Positions 8,463 through 17,766 of a stretch of DNA of 64,000 bases are shown in pieces. The notes under the pieces were generated by a model that saw only the letters and a list, made by a program, of their open reading frames with translations, was not told the DNA's origin and searched no databases. Source of the DNA: FEN-299 sp963727765 (GTDB lineage: Bacteria > Acidobacteriota > Vicinamibacteria > Vicinamibacterales > Fen-181); NCBI GenBank assembly GCA_963727765.1, contig CAVSGZ010000013.1, forward strand, positions 248,001 through 312,000. Reading direction: 5' to 3'. Numbering within the stretch: position 1 is the first letter of the stretch; each line of letters opens with the position of its first letter. The translations under genes and the position numbers were made by a program.

Positions 8463-9056
8463 TCAGCGCCAGACGAGGCCCAGACCGCCGGTGACAGCGC
8501 TCTGGTCAATGCCGTCGACTCTGGACGAGCAGTAGACGACAAACGGCGTCAGGTAGAGTCGCCGGCGGACCTTCACGTCGTAGCCGGCACCGACCTCCCA
8601 GCCTGTTCCCCAGGAACTCAAGGTGCGCGCTGGTGTGGCGTCCCAGTTGTTCACCGCCCCGCCGCCCACGCGGATGTGGAAGGTCGACATCTTCGAAGGA
8701 TAGATTCGCGCCGTGGCGAAGACCTGCATCACGCCGGCGCCCGAGTCGTAGTTGTACAGCTCCCCCGCCCGGAGCAGCCAACCACCGACCTCGGCGCCGA
8801 TCAGGAGCTGCGGGGTCACCGCCACCCCTCCGTCAAGTCCCATGAAGAACCGCGGGGTGGTGTCGTCAAACAACCCGGGGACGGTCTGCCTGAGCCCGCC
8901 GACGCCGGCGTCGAACCCGGCCCACCAGCGCACCGGTTCGCCGGGCTCGCCCGGGCGCTGCGCCCACGCGGGGCGAGCCACCATGACGAGGAACAGGAGC
9001 GCCGCAGGGCGCAGTGCCCGAGAGACCATCGCTGTGCGTAGCGCGCGGACAGTCAT
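8463..9056 (-). CDS. Exported outer-membrane-barrel-like protein of unknown function
   Basis: 197 residues with a signal peptide ending at ARPAWAQ near residue 33. The remainder alternates short amphipathic strands rich in Gly and aromatics (WWAGFDAGVGGL, FFMGLDGGVAV, LLIGAEVGGWLL, VGAGYDVKV, LYLTPFVVY) and ends in GLGLVWR, an OmpA/OmpW-like beta-barrel pattern. ATG 9056 is preceded by GGAGGGAG; a longer frame upstream lacks a ribosome site. No ligand or partner can be named. It is divergent from the second Uma2 copy. Confidence 0.75.
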   Translation of the reverse strand: MTVRALRTAMVSRALRPAALLFLVMVARPAWAQRPGEPGEPVRWWAGFDAGVGGLRQTVPGLFDDTTPRFFMGLDGGVAVTPQLLIGAEVGGWLLRAGELYNYDSGAGVMQVFATARIYPSKMSTFHIRVGGGAVNNWDATPARTLSSWGTGWEVGAGYDVKVRRRLYLTPFVVYCSSRVDGIDQSAVTGGLGLVWR

Positions 9057-9236
9057 GGTGCCGCTCCCTCCGGAGTCGTATGAAGCAACGGGGTCGGGTC
9101 GGTTACGCTTCGATCCCGGCTGGTTCTTGCGCCGGAGACAACAGGCCGCATTCACGGTCTCCGGCGGGCAGCAGGGTTCGGCCTTTGAACATAACGCCCG
9201 TTCTCAGGCGCTCGCCGCCGGATTTCGCGGCCGCGC

Positions 9237-9893
9237 CAGCCGCCCAGCCTGCGGAGATTCCAGCGAGTTCCCGCGCGTCCAGGCCAGGCACGCCGCGTGC
9301 AATGACGACGATGTACAATGCGAGCCGTGGCACGCGTCCCGCCGTTCGATCGCCGCGCGACGTACGAGGATCTGGTTGCGCTTCCCGACAACCTGGTGGC
9401 CGAGATCGTGGACGGGGAGCTGCACGCCTCGCCTCGCCCCGCGCCACGTCATGCCGTGGCCGAGGTGGCCATCGGGACGTTGATTGCGACGCCGTTCCAC
9501 TTTGGGCGCGGCGGGCCTGGCGGCTGGTGGATCTTGCCCGAACCCGAGATCCACCTCGCGGCCGACGTCGTCGTCCCCGACTTCGCAGGCTGGCGCAGGA
9601 CCCGCATGCCTTCGCCGCCCGAAACGGCCTACTTCGGACTCGCGCCCGACTGGCTGTGCGAGGTCATCTCGCCCTCGACAGCCTCGCTCGACCGGACGCG
9701 CAAGCTGGCCGTGTACGCCAGGGAAGGCGTACCTCACGTGTGGTTGGTGGACCCGCTCGCCCGGACGCTCGAAGTCCTGCGTCTCGAGGCCGGTCGTTGG
9801 GTGATCGTGTCCTCGCACGAAGGACAGGAAACGGTCCGGGCCGAGCCGTTCGGCGAGGTCGAACTGACGCTCGCGGATCTGTGGGTGGACTGA
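9237..9893. repeat. Duplicated Uma2 block, copy 2
   Basis: This is the second copy of the 4602-5257 block, covering about 80 bp of leader and the Uma2 gene. The two copies are about 4.6 kb apart in direct orientation, so recombination between them would delete the selenoprotein/HMG-CoA lyase segment. Confidence 0.75.
9318..9893 (+). CDS. Uma2 family PD-(D/E)XK nuclease-like protein, copy 2
   Basis: 191 residues, equal in length to the copy at 4682 and identical at 169 positions by hand alignment. All motif residues are kept: LPEPEIHLAADVVVPDF, VISPSTASLDRTRKLAVYAREGV and WLVDP, so both copies look functional. The substitutions are scattered, including a few charge changes (K to E near residue 49, G to D near 32), which suggests the duplication is not brand new. 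The same TGTACAATGCG precedes the start. Uma2 proteins have no established cellular role; nuclease activity is inferred from the fold. Confidence 0.85.
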   Translation: MRAVARVPPFDRRATYEDLVALPDNLVAEIVDGELHASPRPAPRHAVAEVAIGTLIATPFHFGRGGPGGWWILPEPEIHLAADVVVPDFAGWRRTRMPSPPETAYFGLAPDWLCEVISPSTASLDRTRKLAVYAREGVPHVWLVDPLARTLEVLRLEAGRWVIVSSHEGQETVRAEPFGEVELTLADLWVD

Positions 9894-9915
9894 GGCGCCT
9901 GGCTCTCCAGCGCCG

Positions 9916-9936
9916 GCCGTGAGGCGTCAGCCGTGA
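9916..9936. repeat. Heptamer tandem array, GCCGTGA family
   Basis: GCCGTGA, GGCGTCA and GCCGTGA follow one another in the 59-bp gap between the convergent Uma2 and RND genes. No terminator hairpin was seen there. Confidence 0.55.
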
Positions 9937-9952
9937 AGCGCCCCCCGCCCGC

Positions 9953-12355
9953 CTACTCGCCCGCCACGGTCGGCTGCGCCTGGGGAACCGCCCGGCCGCG
10001 CGCCGCCAGCCACGTCTGCAACTGCGCCATGTAGGTGAAGAAGACCGGCGTGAGATAGAGCGTCACGATCTGCGAGAACATCAGCCCGCCGACAACCACC
10101 AGGCCGAGCGGGCGCCGGGCTTCTCCGCCCGCCCCGTATCCGATCGCGATCGGCACCGCGCCCAGCGCCGCGGCCATCGTGGTCATCATGATCGGGCGGA
10201 ACCGGATCAGGCACCCCGAGTAGATCGCCTCCTCCGGCGACTGCCCTTCCCGCTCGGCGTCCAGCGCGAAGTCGATCTGCATGATGGCATTCTTCTCCAC
10301 GATGCCGATCAGCATGATCATGCCGACAAACGCGTAGATGTTCAGATCCATGCGAAAGAGGATCAGGGTCAGCAGGGCGCCGAAGGCCGCCGACGGCAGG
10401 CCCGAGAGAATCGTCAGCGGGTGGATGTAACTCTCGTAGAGGATGCCGAGCACGATGTAGACGACGAGCACGGCGATGATCAGCAGGACGGCGAGGTTCG
10501 AGAGCGCGCCCTCGAACGCGGCCGCCGCCCCCTGGAACTGGCCCGTGACGCCGTCGGGCACGGTGGCCTTCGTCACCTGCGACACCCGGCTCAGCGCGTC
10601 CCCGAGCGACGCGCCCCGCGCGAGAGCGAACGACACGGTGACGGCCGGCAGCTGGCCGTAGTGGTTCACCGTCTGCGGGCCGACCTGCTGCGTCAGCGTC
10701 GCCAGCGTGTCGAGTGGAACAAGCGGACTGTTCGACGCGGTGCCCTTGAAGTAGAGCATCGAGAGGGCGCTCGGATCCTGCTGGAACTCCGGGGCGAGCT
10801 CGAGCAGGACCTTGTACTCGTTCACCGAGCCGTAGATGGTCGAGACCCACCGTGGACCGTACGCGTCGTAGAACGCGCTTTCGATCTGGTTCGCGGTCAC
10901 GCCGAGCGCCGCGGCCTTGTCGCGGTCGATCTCGACGCCGACCTGCGGGCTGGTCACCTGCAGGTCGCTCGTCACGTCCTGGAGGCCCGGGAGCTCCGCG
11001 AGCGCCGATTGCAGCTTGCGCGCGGCCGCGTACAGCGCCGGCTTGTCAGGCGACTGCATCGAGAACTGATACAGGCTCTTGCTGACCTGGGCGCCGATGC
11101 GCACGGTCGGCGGGTTCTGCATGAAGACTCGCATGCCGGGGATCTTGTCCACCTGCGGCCGCAGCTCGTCCATGACCTCGTCCACAGAGAGCGCCCGCTC
11201 GTCCCGCGGCTTGAGGGTGACCACGATCTGCCCCAGGTTCGGTCCGCCCAGCGTCATCGAGGCGCTGCCGCCGATGGTCGACACCAGCCCCTCGACGCTC
11301 GGATTCCGCCTGATGATGTCGGAGACCTGGTCCTGGTACTCGACGAGCTTGGCGTAGGAGGTGCCCTGGGCGGCCTCCGTGACGACGGCGATCTGGGAGG
11401 CGTCGTTGTCCGGGATGAAGCCCTTGGGCACCACGACGAAGAGGACGATGGTCGAGACGAGCATCAGGACGAAGGTGACCATCGTCGCCAGGCGGTGCCG
11501 CATGATGACCCGCAGCGAACGGCCGTAGCCGTCGCGCCACGAGTTGAAGGCGCGCTCGGTCACCTCGTAGAAGCCCGAGCGGCGGGCGCCCTCGCCGTGG
11601 CTCCGGGGCTTTCTCAGGAACCGGCTGCAGAGCATCGGCGTCAGCGTCACCGACACCACGCCCGAGATGAGGATCGCGACGCAGATGGTGACCGAGAACT
11701 CGCGGAACAGCCGGCCGAGCACGCCCCCCATGAAGAGCACGGGGATGAACACGGCCGCCAGCGACAGCGTCATCGACACGATCGTGAAGCCGATCTCGCG
11801 GGAGCCGACAAACGCCGCCTCGAGCGGCTCCTGGCCCATCTCGACGTGCCGGTAGATGTTCTCCAGCATCACGATCGCGTCGTCCACGACGAACCCGACC
11901 GAGAGGATGAGCGCCATCATCGACAGGTTGTCGAGGCTGTAGTCCAGGAAGTACATCGCCGAGAAGGTGCCGATGATCGAGAACGGCAGCGCGAGGCTCG
12001 GGATGGCCGTGGCCCAGACGTTCCGCAGGAACACGAAGATCACCAGGATCACGAGCACCAGCGTCAGCCCCATCGTGAACTGCACATCGCGGAACGACTC
12101 GCGGATCGAGTTGGCGCGGTCGTACAGCATGTTCATGTGGACGCTGGCGGGCAGCTCGGCGCGCAGCCTCGGCAGGAGCTCCTTCACGGCGTCGGAGACC
12201 GCGATCGTATTGGTCCCCGGCTGGCGCTGGATCCCGAGCGTGATGGCGCTCTGCTTGCCCTCGGGGGTGTAGTACCAGGACCCGGTGCGCTGATCCTCGA
12301 CCCCGTCGACGATGGCGCCGAGCTGCCCGAGCCGCACGGGCGAGCCGTTCCGGTA
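9953..12355 (-). CDS. RND efflux permease (HAE1/AcrB type), C-terminal part of a frameshifted gene
   Basis: About 800 codons continuing the permease whose N terminus is at 12354-13097, in another frame. Normal hydrophobe/amphiphile RND features are seen: FVVDDAIVMLENIYRHVE, carrying the proton-relay Asp pair, IMLIGIVEKNAIMQIDFAL with the relay Lys, PMLCSRFL, and GLPSAAFGALLTLILF with the terminal transmembrane set. Residues from YRNGSPVRLGQLG onward align with the sister permease. The break loses 2 nt modulo 3 at GGTACC (12352-12357), so as read no full-length protein is made. It may be a base error in the assembly; if so this is an intact second permease of the efflux operon. Confidence 0.8.
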   Translation of the reverse strand, partial: YRNGSPVRLGQLGAIVDGVEDQRTGSWYYTPEGKQSAITLGIQRQPGTNTIAVSDAVKELLPRLRAELPASVHMNMLYDRANSIRESFRDVQFTMGLTLVLVILVIFVFLRNVWATAIPSLALPFSIIGTFSAMYFLDYSLDNLSMMALILSVGFVVDDAIVMLENIYRHVEMGQEPLEAAFVGSREIGFTIVSMTLSLAAVFIPVLFMGGVLGRLFREFSVTICVAILISGVVSVTLTPMLCSRFLRKPRSHGEGARRSGFYEVTERAFNSWRDGYGRSLRVIMRHRLATMVTFVLMLVSTIVLFVVVPKGFIPDNDASQIAVVTEAAQGTSYAKLVEYQDQVSDIIRRNPSVEGLVSTIGGSASMTLGGPNLGQIVVTLKPRDERALSVDEVMDELRPQVDKIPGMRVFMQNPPTVRIGAQVSKSLYQFSMQSPDKPALYAAARKLQSALAELPGLQDVTSDLQVTSPQVGVEIDRDKAAALGVTANQIESAFYDAYGPRWVSTIYGSVNEYKVLLELAPEFQQDPSALSMLYFKGTASNSPLVPLDTLATLTQQVGPQTVNHYGQLPAVTVSFALARGASLGDALSRVSQVTKATVPDGVTGQFQGAAAAFEGALSNLAVLLIIAVLVVYIVLGILYESYIHPLTILSGLPSAAFGALLTLILFRMDLNIYAFVGMIMLIGIVEKNAIMQIDFALDAEREGQSPEEAIYSGCLIRFRPIMMTTMAAALGAVPIAIGYGAGGEARRPLGLVVVGGLMFSQIVTLYLTPVFFTYMAQLQTWLAARGRAVPQAQPTVAGE

Positions 12356-13097
12356 CCGAGATGATCTGGTCCCGGAACTCGTCGGCGTTCATCAGCTGCC
12401 CGCTCGCCTGCAGCGTGAAGACCTGGTGCGGGCCGATGATCGAGCCGGTCGGCACGTTGACGTTCCAGTTCCGGAGCGCGGCCTCGACCTCGTTGATGCC
12501 GATCTGGCGGGCGGCGAGCGCGTGGGGATCGACCTGCGCGTGCATCGCGTACTTCTGGCCGCCCAGCACCTGCACCTGCGCGACGCCGGAGACCTGCGAG
12601 ATCCGCTGCGCGATGCGCGTCTCGGCGTACTCGTCGAGGGTCCACGGCGGCAGCGTCGTCGAGGTGACGACCAGGTACAGGATCGGCTGGTCGGCCGGGT
12701 TGACCTTGGTAAAGACCGGCGGCGTGGGCATGCCCAGCGGGAGCATGCGCGAGGCCTGCGTGATGGCGCCCTGCACGTCCACCGCGGCGCCGTCCAGGCT
12801 GCGGTCCAGCGCGAACTCGAGTGTGATCTGCGTCGAGCCGAGCGAGTTCACCGAGGTCATCTGCTCGAGGCCGGAGATGGTGGAGAACTGGTTCTCGAGC
12901 GGCGTCGCCACCGACGCGCCCATCGTCTCCGGGTTGGCGCCGGGCAGCTGCGCCGTCACGAGCAGCGTCGGGAAGTCCACGTTGGGCAGGTCGCTGACCG
13001 GCAGTCCCCGATACGCCACCATCCCGAACAGGGTGATCGCGGCCATGAGCAGGCTGGTCGCGATCGGCCGTTTGATGAAGCCTTCAGAGATGTTCAC
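12354..13097 (-). CDS. RND efflux permease (HAE1/AcrB type), N-terminal part of a frameshifted gene
   Basis: 248 codons from MNISEGFIKRPIATSLLMAA, the classical start of AcrB/MdtB-type permeases, through the first porter subdomain (PNVDFPTLLVTAQLPGA, ATPLENQFSTISGLEQMTS) to DQIISV. There the frame departs from the family sequence and runs on without meaning to 11046. The start lies 9 bp after the stop of the upstream permease, so it is the third gene of adaptor-permease-permease, the MdtABC-like order. A heteromeric permease pair is therefore likely if the frame is restored. Confidence 0.8.
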
Positions 13098-13106
13098 GCG
13101 TGTCCC

Positions 13107-16100
13107 TTACTCAGCCGGCGCGACGGCGCCGGCCGCCTGGATCCTGCTCGTCTTGACCCACGTCGCCATGTAGGTGTACACGACCGGCGTGAGATAGAGC
13201 GTGATGACCTGCGAGACGATCAGGCCGCCGACCACCGCGATGCCCAGCGGCCGCCGCGCCTCGCCGCCGGCGCCGAACCCGAGCGCGATCGGCAGCGCCC
13301 CGAGCAGCGTGGCCATGGTCGTCATCATGATCGGGCGGAACCGGACGATGCAGCCCTGGTAGATGGCGTCGATCGGGGCGAGGTCCTGCTCGCGCTCGGC
13401 GTCGAGCGCGAAGTCGATCTGCATGATCGCGTTCTTCATAACCAGGCCGATGAGCAGGATCAGGCCGACGTAGGAGTAGATGTTCAGCTCGTTGCCGGTC
13501 ACCCACAGCGTCAGCAGGCCGCCGAGGGCCGCCGACGGGAGGCCCGAGAGAATCGTGATCGGGTGGATGTAGCTCTCGTAGAGCATCCCGAGGACGATGT
13601 AGACCACGCCGATGGCGATGAAGAAGAGGATGTTGAGGTTGGCCAGCGACGCCTGAAACACCTTCGCCGACCCCTGGAAGTTGGTCGTCACCGTGGCCGG
13701 CAACACCCGGCGCGAGACCTGGTTGATTTGGTCGATCGCCGCGCCCAGCGAGGCGCCCGGCTTGAGCGCGAACGAGATGTTGACGGCCGGCAGCTGTCCG
13801 TAGTGATTGACGCTCTGCGGCCCGACGTCCTCCTTGATGTCCATCACCTCTTCGAGCGGGACCAGCGCGCCCTGCGGCGTCCTGAACGAGATCTTCTTCA
13901 GCGACTCGGGCCGTTCCTGGTACTTCGGGTCCAGCTCCAGCAGCACGCGGTACTGGGTCCGATCGCCGTAGATCGTGCCGACCAACTGCTGGCCGAACCC
14001 GTTGGACAGGGTGTCGGTGATCTGCGTCGCGGTCAATCCAACGGCGGCCGCCTTGTCGCGGTTGATGGTCATGTTCACGCGCGGACTCTTGATCTCCATG
14101 TTGTCCGACACGTCCTGGACCGCGGGCAGGTCGGCCATCGCCGCTTCGAGCCGCGGCGCCCACTCGAAGAGCTGCTCATAGTCCAGGCTCTGGACGGTGA
14201 CGTTGTAGCTGCTGTTGCCCCGGAAGCCCCCGATCTGGAGCGACGCCGGCACGGTGACAAAGGCGCGGAACCCCGGGAAGCGCCCGAGCGGACCACGGAG
14301 CTGCTGCGCGATCTGCTGCGCGGTCAGGGGGCGTGTGGCGCGGGGGGTCAGCTGGATCGTAAACCCGCCGCCCATGCCGCCCCCGCCTGCGTTGGCCATC
14401 TGCGCGACGACATACGGGTTCTGCCGAATCAGATCGGCAATCCGCTGGACGTATCCGACCTGCTCGTAGAACGAGGTCCCCTGCGCCGTCTGCAGGTTGA
14501 CGCTCAGCGTGTCGTTGTCGGTGTCGGGGATGAATCCCTTCGGGACGACCCCGAACACTTCCACGGTGGCGGCGAGGACGGCCACGAACGCGCCGAGCAC
14601 CGCGAGGCGGTGCCGCAGGATGACCCTCAGGCTCCGTCCGTACGCCGAGCGCAGCCGATCGAACCCCCGGTCCATGAGCCCCGCGAACCCGCGCTTGACC
14701 AGGACCACGCGCAGGAACCGGCTGCAGAGCATCGGCGTGAGCGTGATCGAGACGACGCCCGAGATCAGCACCGTAACCGTGATGGTGACGGCGAACTCGC
14801 GGAACAGCCGGCCGAGAATGCCGCCCATGAAGAGGAGCGGGATGAACACGGCCGCCAGCGAGGCGGTCATCGTCACGATCGTGAAGGCAATCTCCCTGGA
14901 ACCCGACAGCGCGGCCATCAGTGGCGACTCGCCGGCCTCCATGTGGCGCACGGCGTTCTCGAGCATCACAATCGCGTCGTCGACGACGAATCCGACAGAG
15001 AGGATGACCGCCATCATCGACAGATTGTCGAGGCTGTAGTGCAGCATCTTCATGACGGCGAAGCTGCCCAGGATCGAGAACGGGAGCGCCAGCGCCGGGA
15101 TGACCGTCGCCGAGGTGTTGTGCAGGAAGAGATAGATGACGGTGACCACCAGGATGAGCGTGACGAGCAGCGTCATCCGGATGTCGGCGAACGCCGCGCG
15201 AATATTCACCGAGCGATCCTGACGGATGACGATGTGCACCGAAGGCGGCAACTGGGCCTGGAGTTCCGGCAGCACGGCCCGGACCGCGTCGGCCACCTCG
15301 ATGACGTTGGTGCCGGGCTGTTTCAGGATGTCGAGGGTGATGGAGCGCCGCTGGGCGTCCTTCGTGATGTACCACGCCCGCTGCGTGACGACCTGGACGC
15401 TGTCGATGACGTTGGCAACCTGATTGAGCCGCACGGGCCGCCCGTCGCGGTAGGCGACGACAATCTGCGCGAATTCCGCGGCGTTGTTGAGCTGCCCTTT
15501 CGCCGCGATGGTGTAGGTGGACAGCGGTCCGAACAGCTGCCCGGTGGGCTGCGTGACGTTCCAGTCCCCGAGCGCCGTGCTGACTTCGTTCAACCCGAGC
15601 CTCTGCGCTTGCAGCCGTTCGGGATCGACCTGAACGCGCACGGCGTACTTGGCGGCGCCTTGCACGTTGACCTGGGCGACACCGCTCACCGTCGAGATGC
15701 GCGGGGCCAGGATGTCTTCCGCGTACTCGTCAACCTGCGTCATGTCGAGGGTATCGGAGATCAGGTTGATCGAGAGGATCGGCTGGTCGGCCGGATTCTG
15801 CTTGCGGAACGAGGGGGGCGCCGTCAGCGTGGCTGGCAGCAGTGGCATCGCCGCGGAGATGGCGGTCTGCACGTCGGTGATCGCGCTGTCGATGTTGCGG
15901 TTCAGGTCGAAGGTCAGCGTGACCGAGCTGTTGCCCGTGCTGCTGCGCGAGGTCATCTCGTCGATGCCCGCGATCGTTGTGAACTGTCGTTCGAGTGGGC
16001 TGGCGACCGATGCCGCCATGGTGGCCGGATCGCCGCCGGGCAGGCTGGCGTTCACGCTGACCGTCGGATATTCCACGGTCGGCAAGTCGCTGATCGGCAG

Positions 16101-16193
16101 CCCAAGGTACGCCACCACCCCGAACAAGGCGATCGCCGCCATCAGCAGGCTGGTGGCAATCGGACGCCTGATGAACGTTTCGGAGATGTTCAC
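13107..16193 (-). CDS. RND efflux permease (HAE1/AcrB type)
   Basis: A 1028-residue inner-membrane proton antiporter, full length for the family. It begins VNISETFIRRPIATSLLMAA (GTG 16193, 7 bp after the adaptor stop; the longer frame upstream would overlap the adaptor). Relay residues are present: FVVDDAIVMLENAVRHME around residue 400 and LILLIGLVMKNAIMQIDFAL around 930. Two large periplasmic loops and 12 transmembrane helices follow the usual two-fold pattern. A GGGGMGGG run sits in the second periplasmic loop. With the adaptor it should export amphiphilic drugs, bile-salt-like compounds or metabolites; a TolC-type outer channel is not in the window. Confidence 0.9.
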   Translation of the reverse strand: MNISETFIRRPIATSLLMAAIALFGVVAYLGLPISDLPTVEYPTVSVNASLPGGDPATMAASVASPLERQFTTIAGIDEMTSRSSTGNSSVTLTFDLNRNIDSAITDVQTAISAAMPLLPATLTAPPSFRKQNPADQPILSINLISDTLDMTQVDEYAEDILAPRISTVSGVAQVNVQGAAKYAVRVQVDPERLQAQRLGLNEVSTALGDWNVTQPTGQLFGPLSTYTIAAKGQLNNAAEFAQIVVAYRDGRPVRLNQVANVIDSVQVVTQRAWYITKDAQRRSITLDILKQPGTNVIEVADAVRAVLPELQAQLPPSVHIVIRQDRSVNIRAAFADIRMTLLVTLILVVTVIYLFLHNTSATVIPALALPFSILGSFAVMKMLHYSLDNLSMMAVILSVGFVVDDAIVMLENAVRHMEAGESPLMAALSGSREIAFTIVTMTASLAAVFIPLLFMGGILGRLFREFAVTITVTVLISGVVSITLTPMLCSRFLRVVLVKRGFAGLMDRGFDRLRSAYGRSLRVILRHRLAVLGAFVAVLAATVEVFGVVPKGFIPDTDNDTLSVNLQTAQGTSFYEQVGYVQRIADLIRQNPYVVAQMANAGGGGMGGGFTIQLTPRATRPLTAQQIAQQLRGPLGRFPGFRAFVTVPASLQIGGFRGNSSYNVTVQSLDYEQLFEWAPRLEAAMADLPAVQDVSDNMEIKSPRVNMTINRDKAAAVGLTATQITDTLSNGFGQQLVGTIYGDRTQYRVLLELDPKYQERPESLKKISFRTPQGALVPLEEVMDIKEDVGPQSVNHYGQLPAVNISFALKPGASLGAAIDQINQVSRRVLPATVTTNFQGSAKVFQASLANLNILFFIAIGVVYIVLGMLYESYIHPITILSGLPSAALGGLLTLWVTGNELNIYSYVGLILLIGLVMKNAIMQIDFALDAEREQDLAPIDAIYQGCIVRFRPIMMTTMATLLGALPIALGFGAGGEARRPLGIAVVGGLIVSQVITLYLTPVVYTYMATWVKTSRIQAAGAVAPAE

Positions 16194-16200
16194 AGGCGAC

Positions 16201-17622
16201 CTACTGCCCGCCCTGCCTGCCCTGTCCGCTCCGAGCGCCGCCGGTCTGGCCCTGTCCGCCGGTCTGGCCCTGTCCGCCACCCTGGCCGCGGCCCCCTCGG
16301 CCGCGACCGCCGCGACCTCCGGCGCCACCGGTGGCTCGGCCGGCGCTGTCGGTGGCCTGGATGCGCGTCCCTTGCTCCAGGCGAAGCTGCCCCTCCGTGA
16401 CGATCCGCTCGCCAGGGGTGAGCCCCTTGCCGATCACGACGGTCTCGCCTATCCGTTGGGCGACGGTGACGGGCCGCACGTCGACGGTGGAGTCCTGCTT
16501 CACGACGAAGACGAACTGACCGTCCTGACCGGTCTGAACGGCCTGGCTCGGAACGACCGTCGCGTTTGTCAGCGTCATGAGCCGCAGGGTGACACGAGTG
16601 AACTGCCCGGGCCAGAGCCGGAGATCTGTGTTCGGAAAGGTCGCCTTGAGCTTGATCGTGTCGGAGCCCTGATCGACCGCGTTGTCCACGAACGTCAGGC
16701 GTCCTTCGATCGGCTGACCGCCCGCTTCAGGCGATGCCGCCATGACCAACAGCGGGTCCTTGCCGACGTGCTCCTTGACGGTCGCCAGGTGCACCGCGGG
16801 TACCGCGAACGTCACGTACACCGGCTGCAGCTCGGTGATCGTCACCAGCTCGGTGGAGTTGGCGCTGACGAGGTTGCCCGGCTTGACGGTGTTGCTGCCG
16901 GTCCGACCATTGATCGCCGCACGAATGTCGGCATAACTGAGCTGGACCTTCGCGTCATCCACCACCGACTGCTGCATCACGAGCTGGGCCCTGGCGCTTT
17001 CGACCGCCGCCTCGTCTGCCTTGATGGTCCCGGAGGTGGCGTCGGCCGCGGCTCGCGCCTGCTCGCCGGCGTCCCTCGAGATGAGCCCCCGGGCGGCAAG
17101 CTGCGCCTGGCGGTTGGCCGTGAGCTGCTGGTATTCCGCGTTGGCTCTGTCGCGTGCGACTTGCGCGACCGCCTGGTCGAGCAGCGCCTGGTCCCGGGCG
17201 AGCGTGGCCTCGGCCTGCTTCAGGGACGCTTCGAGCGGCCGCGGGTCGATCAGAAAGAGCCGGTCTCCCTTCTTCACCACGTCGCCTTCGCGGAAGAACG
17301 CCCGCTGCAGCTCGCCGGTCACCTGTGATTTGACCGAGATGGTGGAGTAGGCCTCGACGTTCCCGACCGCGACGATCTCGACCGGCACGTCGCGCTGGGA
17401 AACCCTGGCAGTGACGACGGGCTGCGCGGCCCCGCTGCCGCCCCGCCCCCCGCGGCCGCCGCGACCGCCGCCGCCCGAGGCGGCAGAGCCGGGCGCCGGG
17501 GAGCCGGACGTGCCGTTGCACGCCCAGGAACCGGCCACCAGCAGGGCCAGAACCGCGAAACCCGCCAGCCGCGCGAGGATCCACCCGGCGCGTAATTTCT
17601 CAGGACGACAATCCATGGGCAT
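16201..17622 (-). CDS. RND efflux periplasmic adaptor (membrane fusion protein) with Gly/Arg-rich tails
   Basis: A 473-residue lipoprotein adaptor. The signal peptide ends in the lipobox LVAGSWAC near residue 30, followed by a Gly/Arg-rich linker. Then come the lipoyl half-motif (VNVEAYSTISVKSQVTGEL-type region), a coiled-coil hairpin near residues 115-210, the second lipoyl half with PGNLVSAN, and a beta-barrel with LWPGQFTRVTLRL. The C terminus is an unusual tail of GRGGRG and GQTGG repeats of about 45 residues. It bridges the permeases and an outer channel. ATG 17622 is chosen; ATG 17616 is almost equivalent, and no strong ribosome site precedes either. Confidence 0.88.
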   Translation of the reverse strand: MPMDCRPEKLRAGWILARLAGFAVLALLVAGSWACNGTSGSPAPGSAASGGGGRGGRGGRGGSGAAQPVVTARVSQRDVPVEIVAVGNVEAYSTISVKSQVTGELQRAFFREGDVVKKGDRLFLIDPRPLEASLKQAEATLARDQALLDQAVAQVARDRANAEYQQLTANRQAQLAARGLISRDAGEQARAAADATSGTIKADEAAVESARAQLVMQQSVVDDAKVQLSYADIRAAINGRTGSNTVKPGNLVSANSTELVTITELQPVYVTFAVPAVHLATVKEHVGKDPLLVMAASPEAGGQPIEGRLTFVDNAVDQGSDTIKLKATFPNTDLRLWPGQFTRVTLRLMTLTNATVVPSQAVQTGQDGQFVFVVKQDSTVDVRPVTVAQRIGETVVIGKGLTPGERIVTEGQLRLEQGTRIQATDSAGRATGGAGGRGGRGRGGRGQGGGQGQTGGQGQTGGARSGQGRQGGQ

Positions 17623-17766
17623 GGTGACAATCTCGGGGGATCCGAACAGGAAGCCTGGGCGCAGGGAGCGGCGACGACACACCACCCCTTAGGTGTCGTT
17701 ACGACCCTGCCGTTGCCTGCGTTTACGTGGCGAGACGGAGATTCCTCTGGTTGCCGAGCTTCTGGT

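Noticed and set aside
12312..16400. A very long open frame on the plus strand opposite the RND genes
   Set aside because: It is antisense to two permeases with clear family motifs; its translation is Arg/Asp/His-rich low complexity, as expected for the complement of GC-rich coding DNA.
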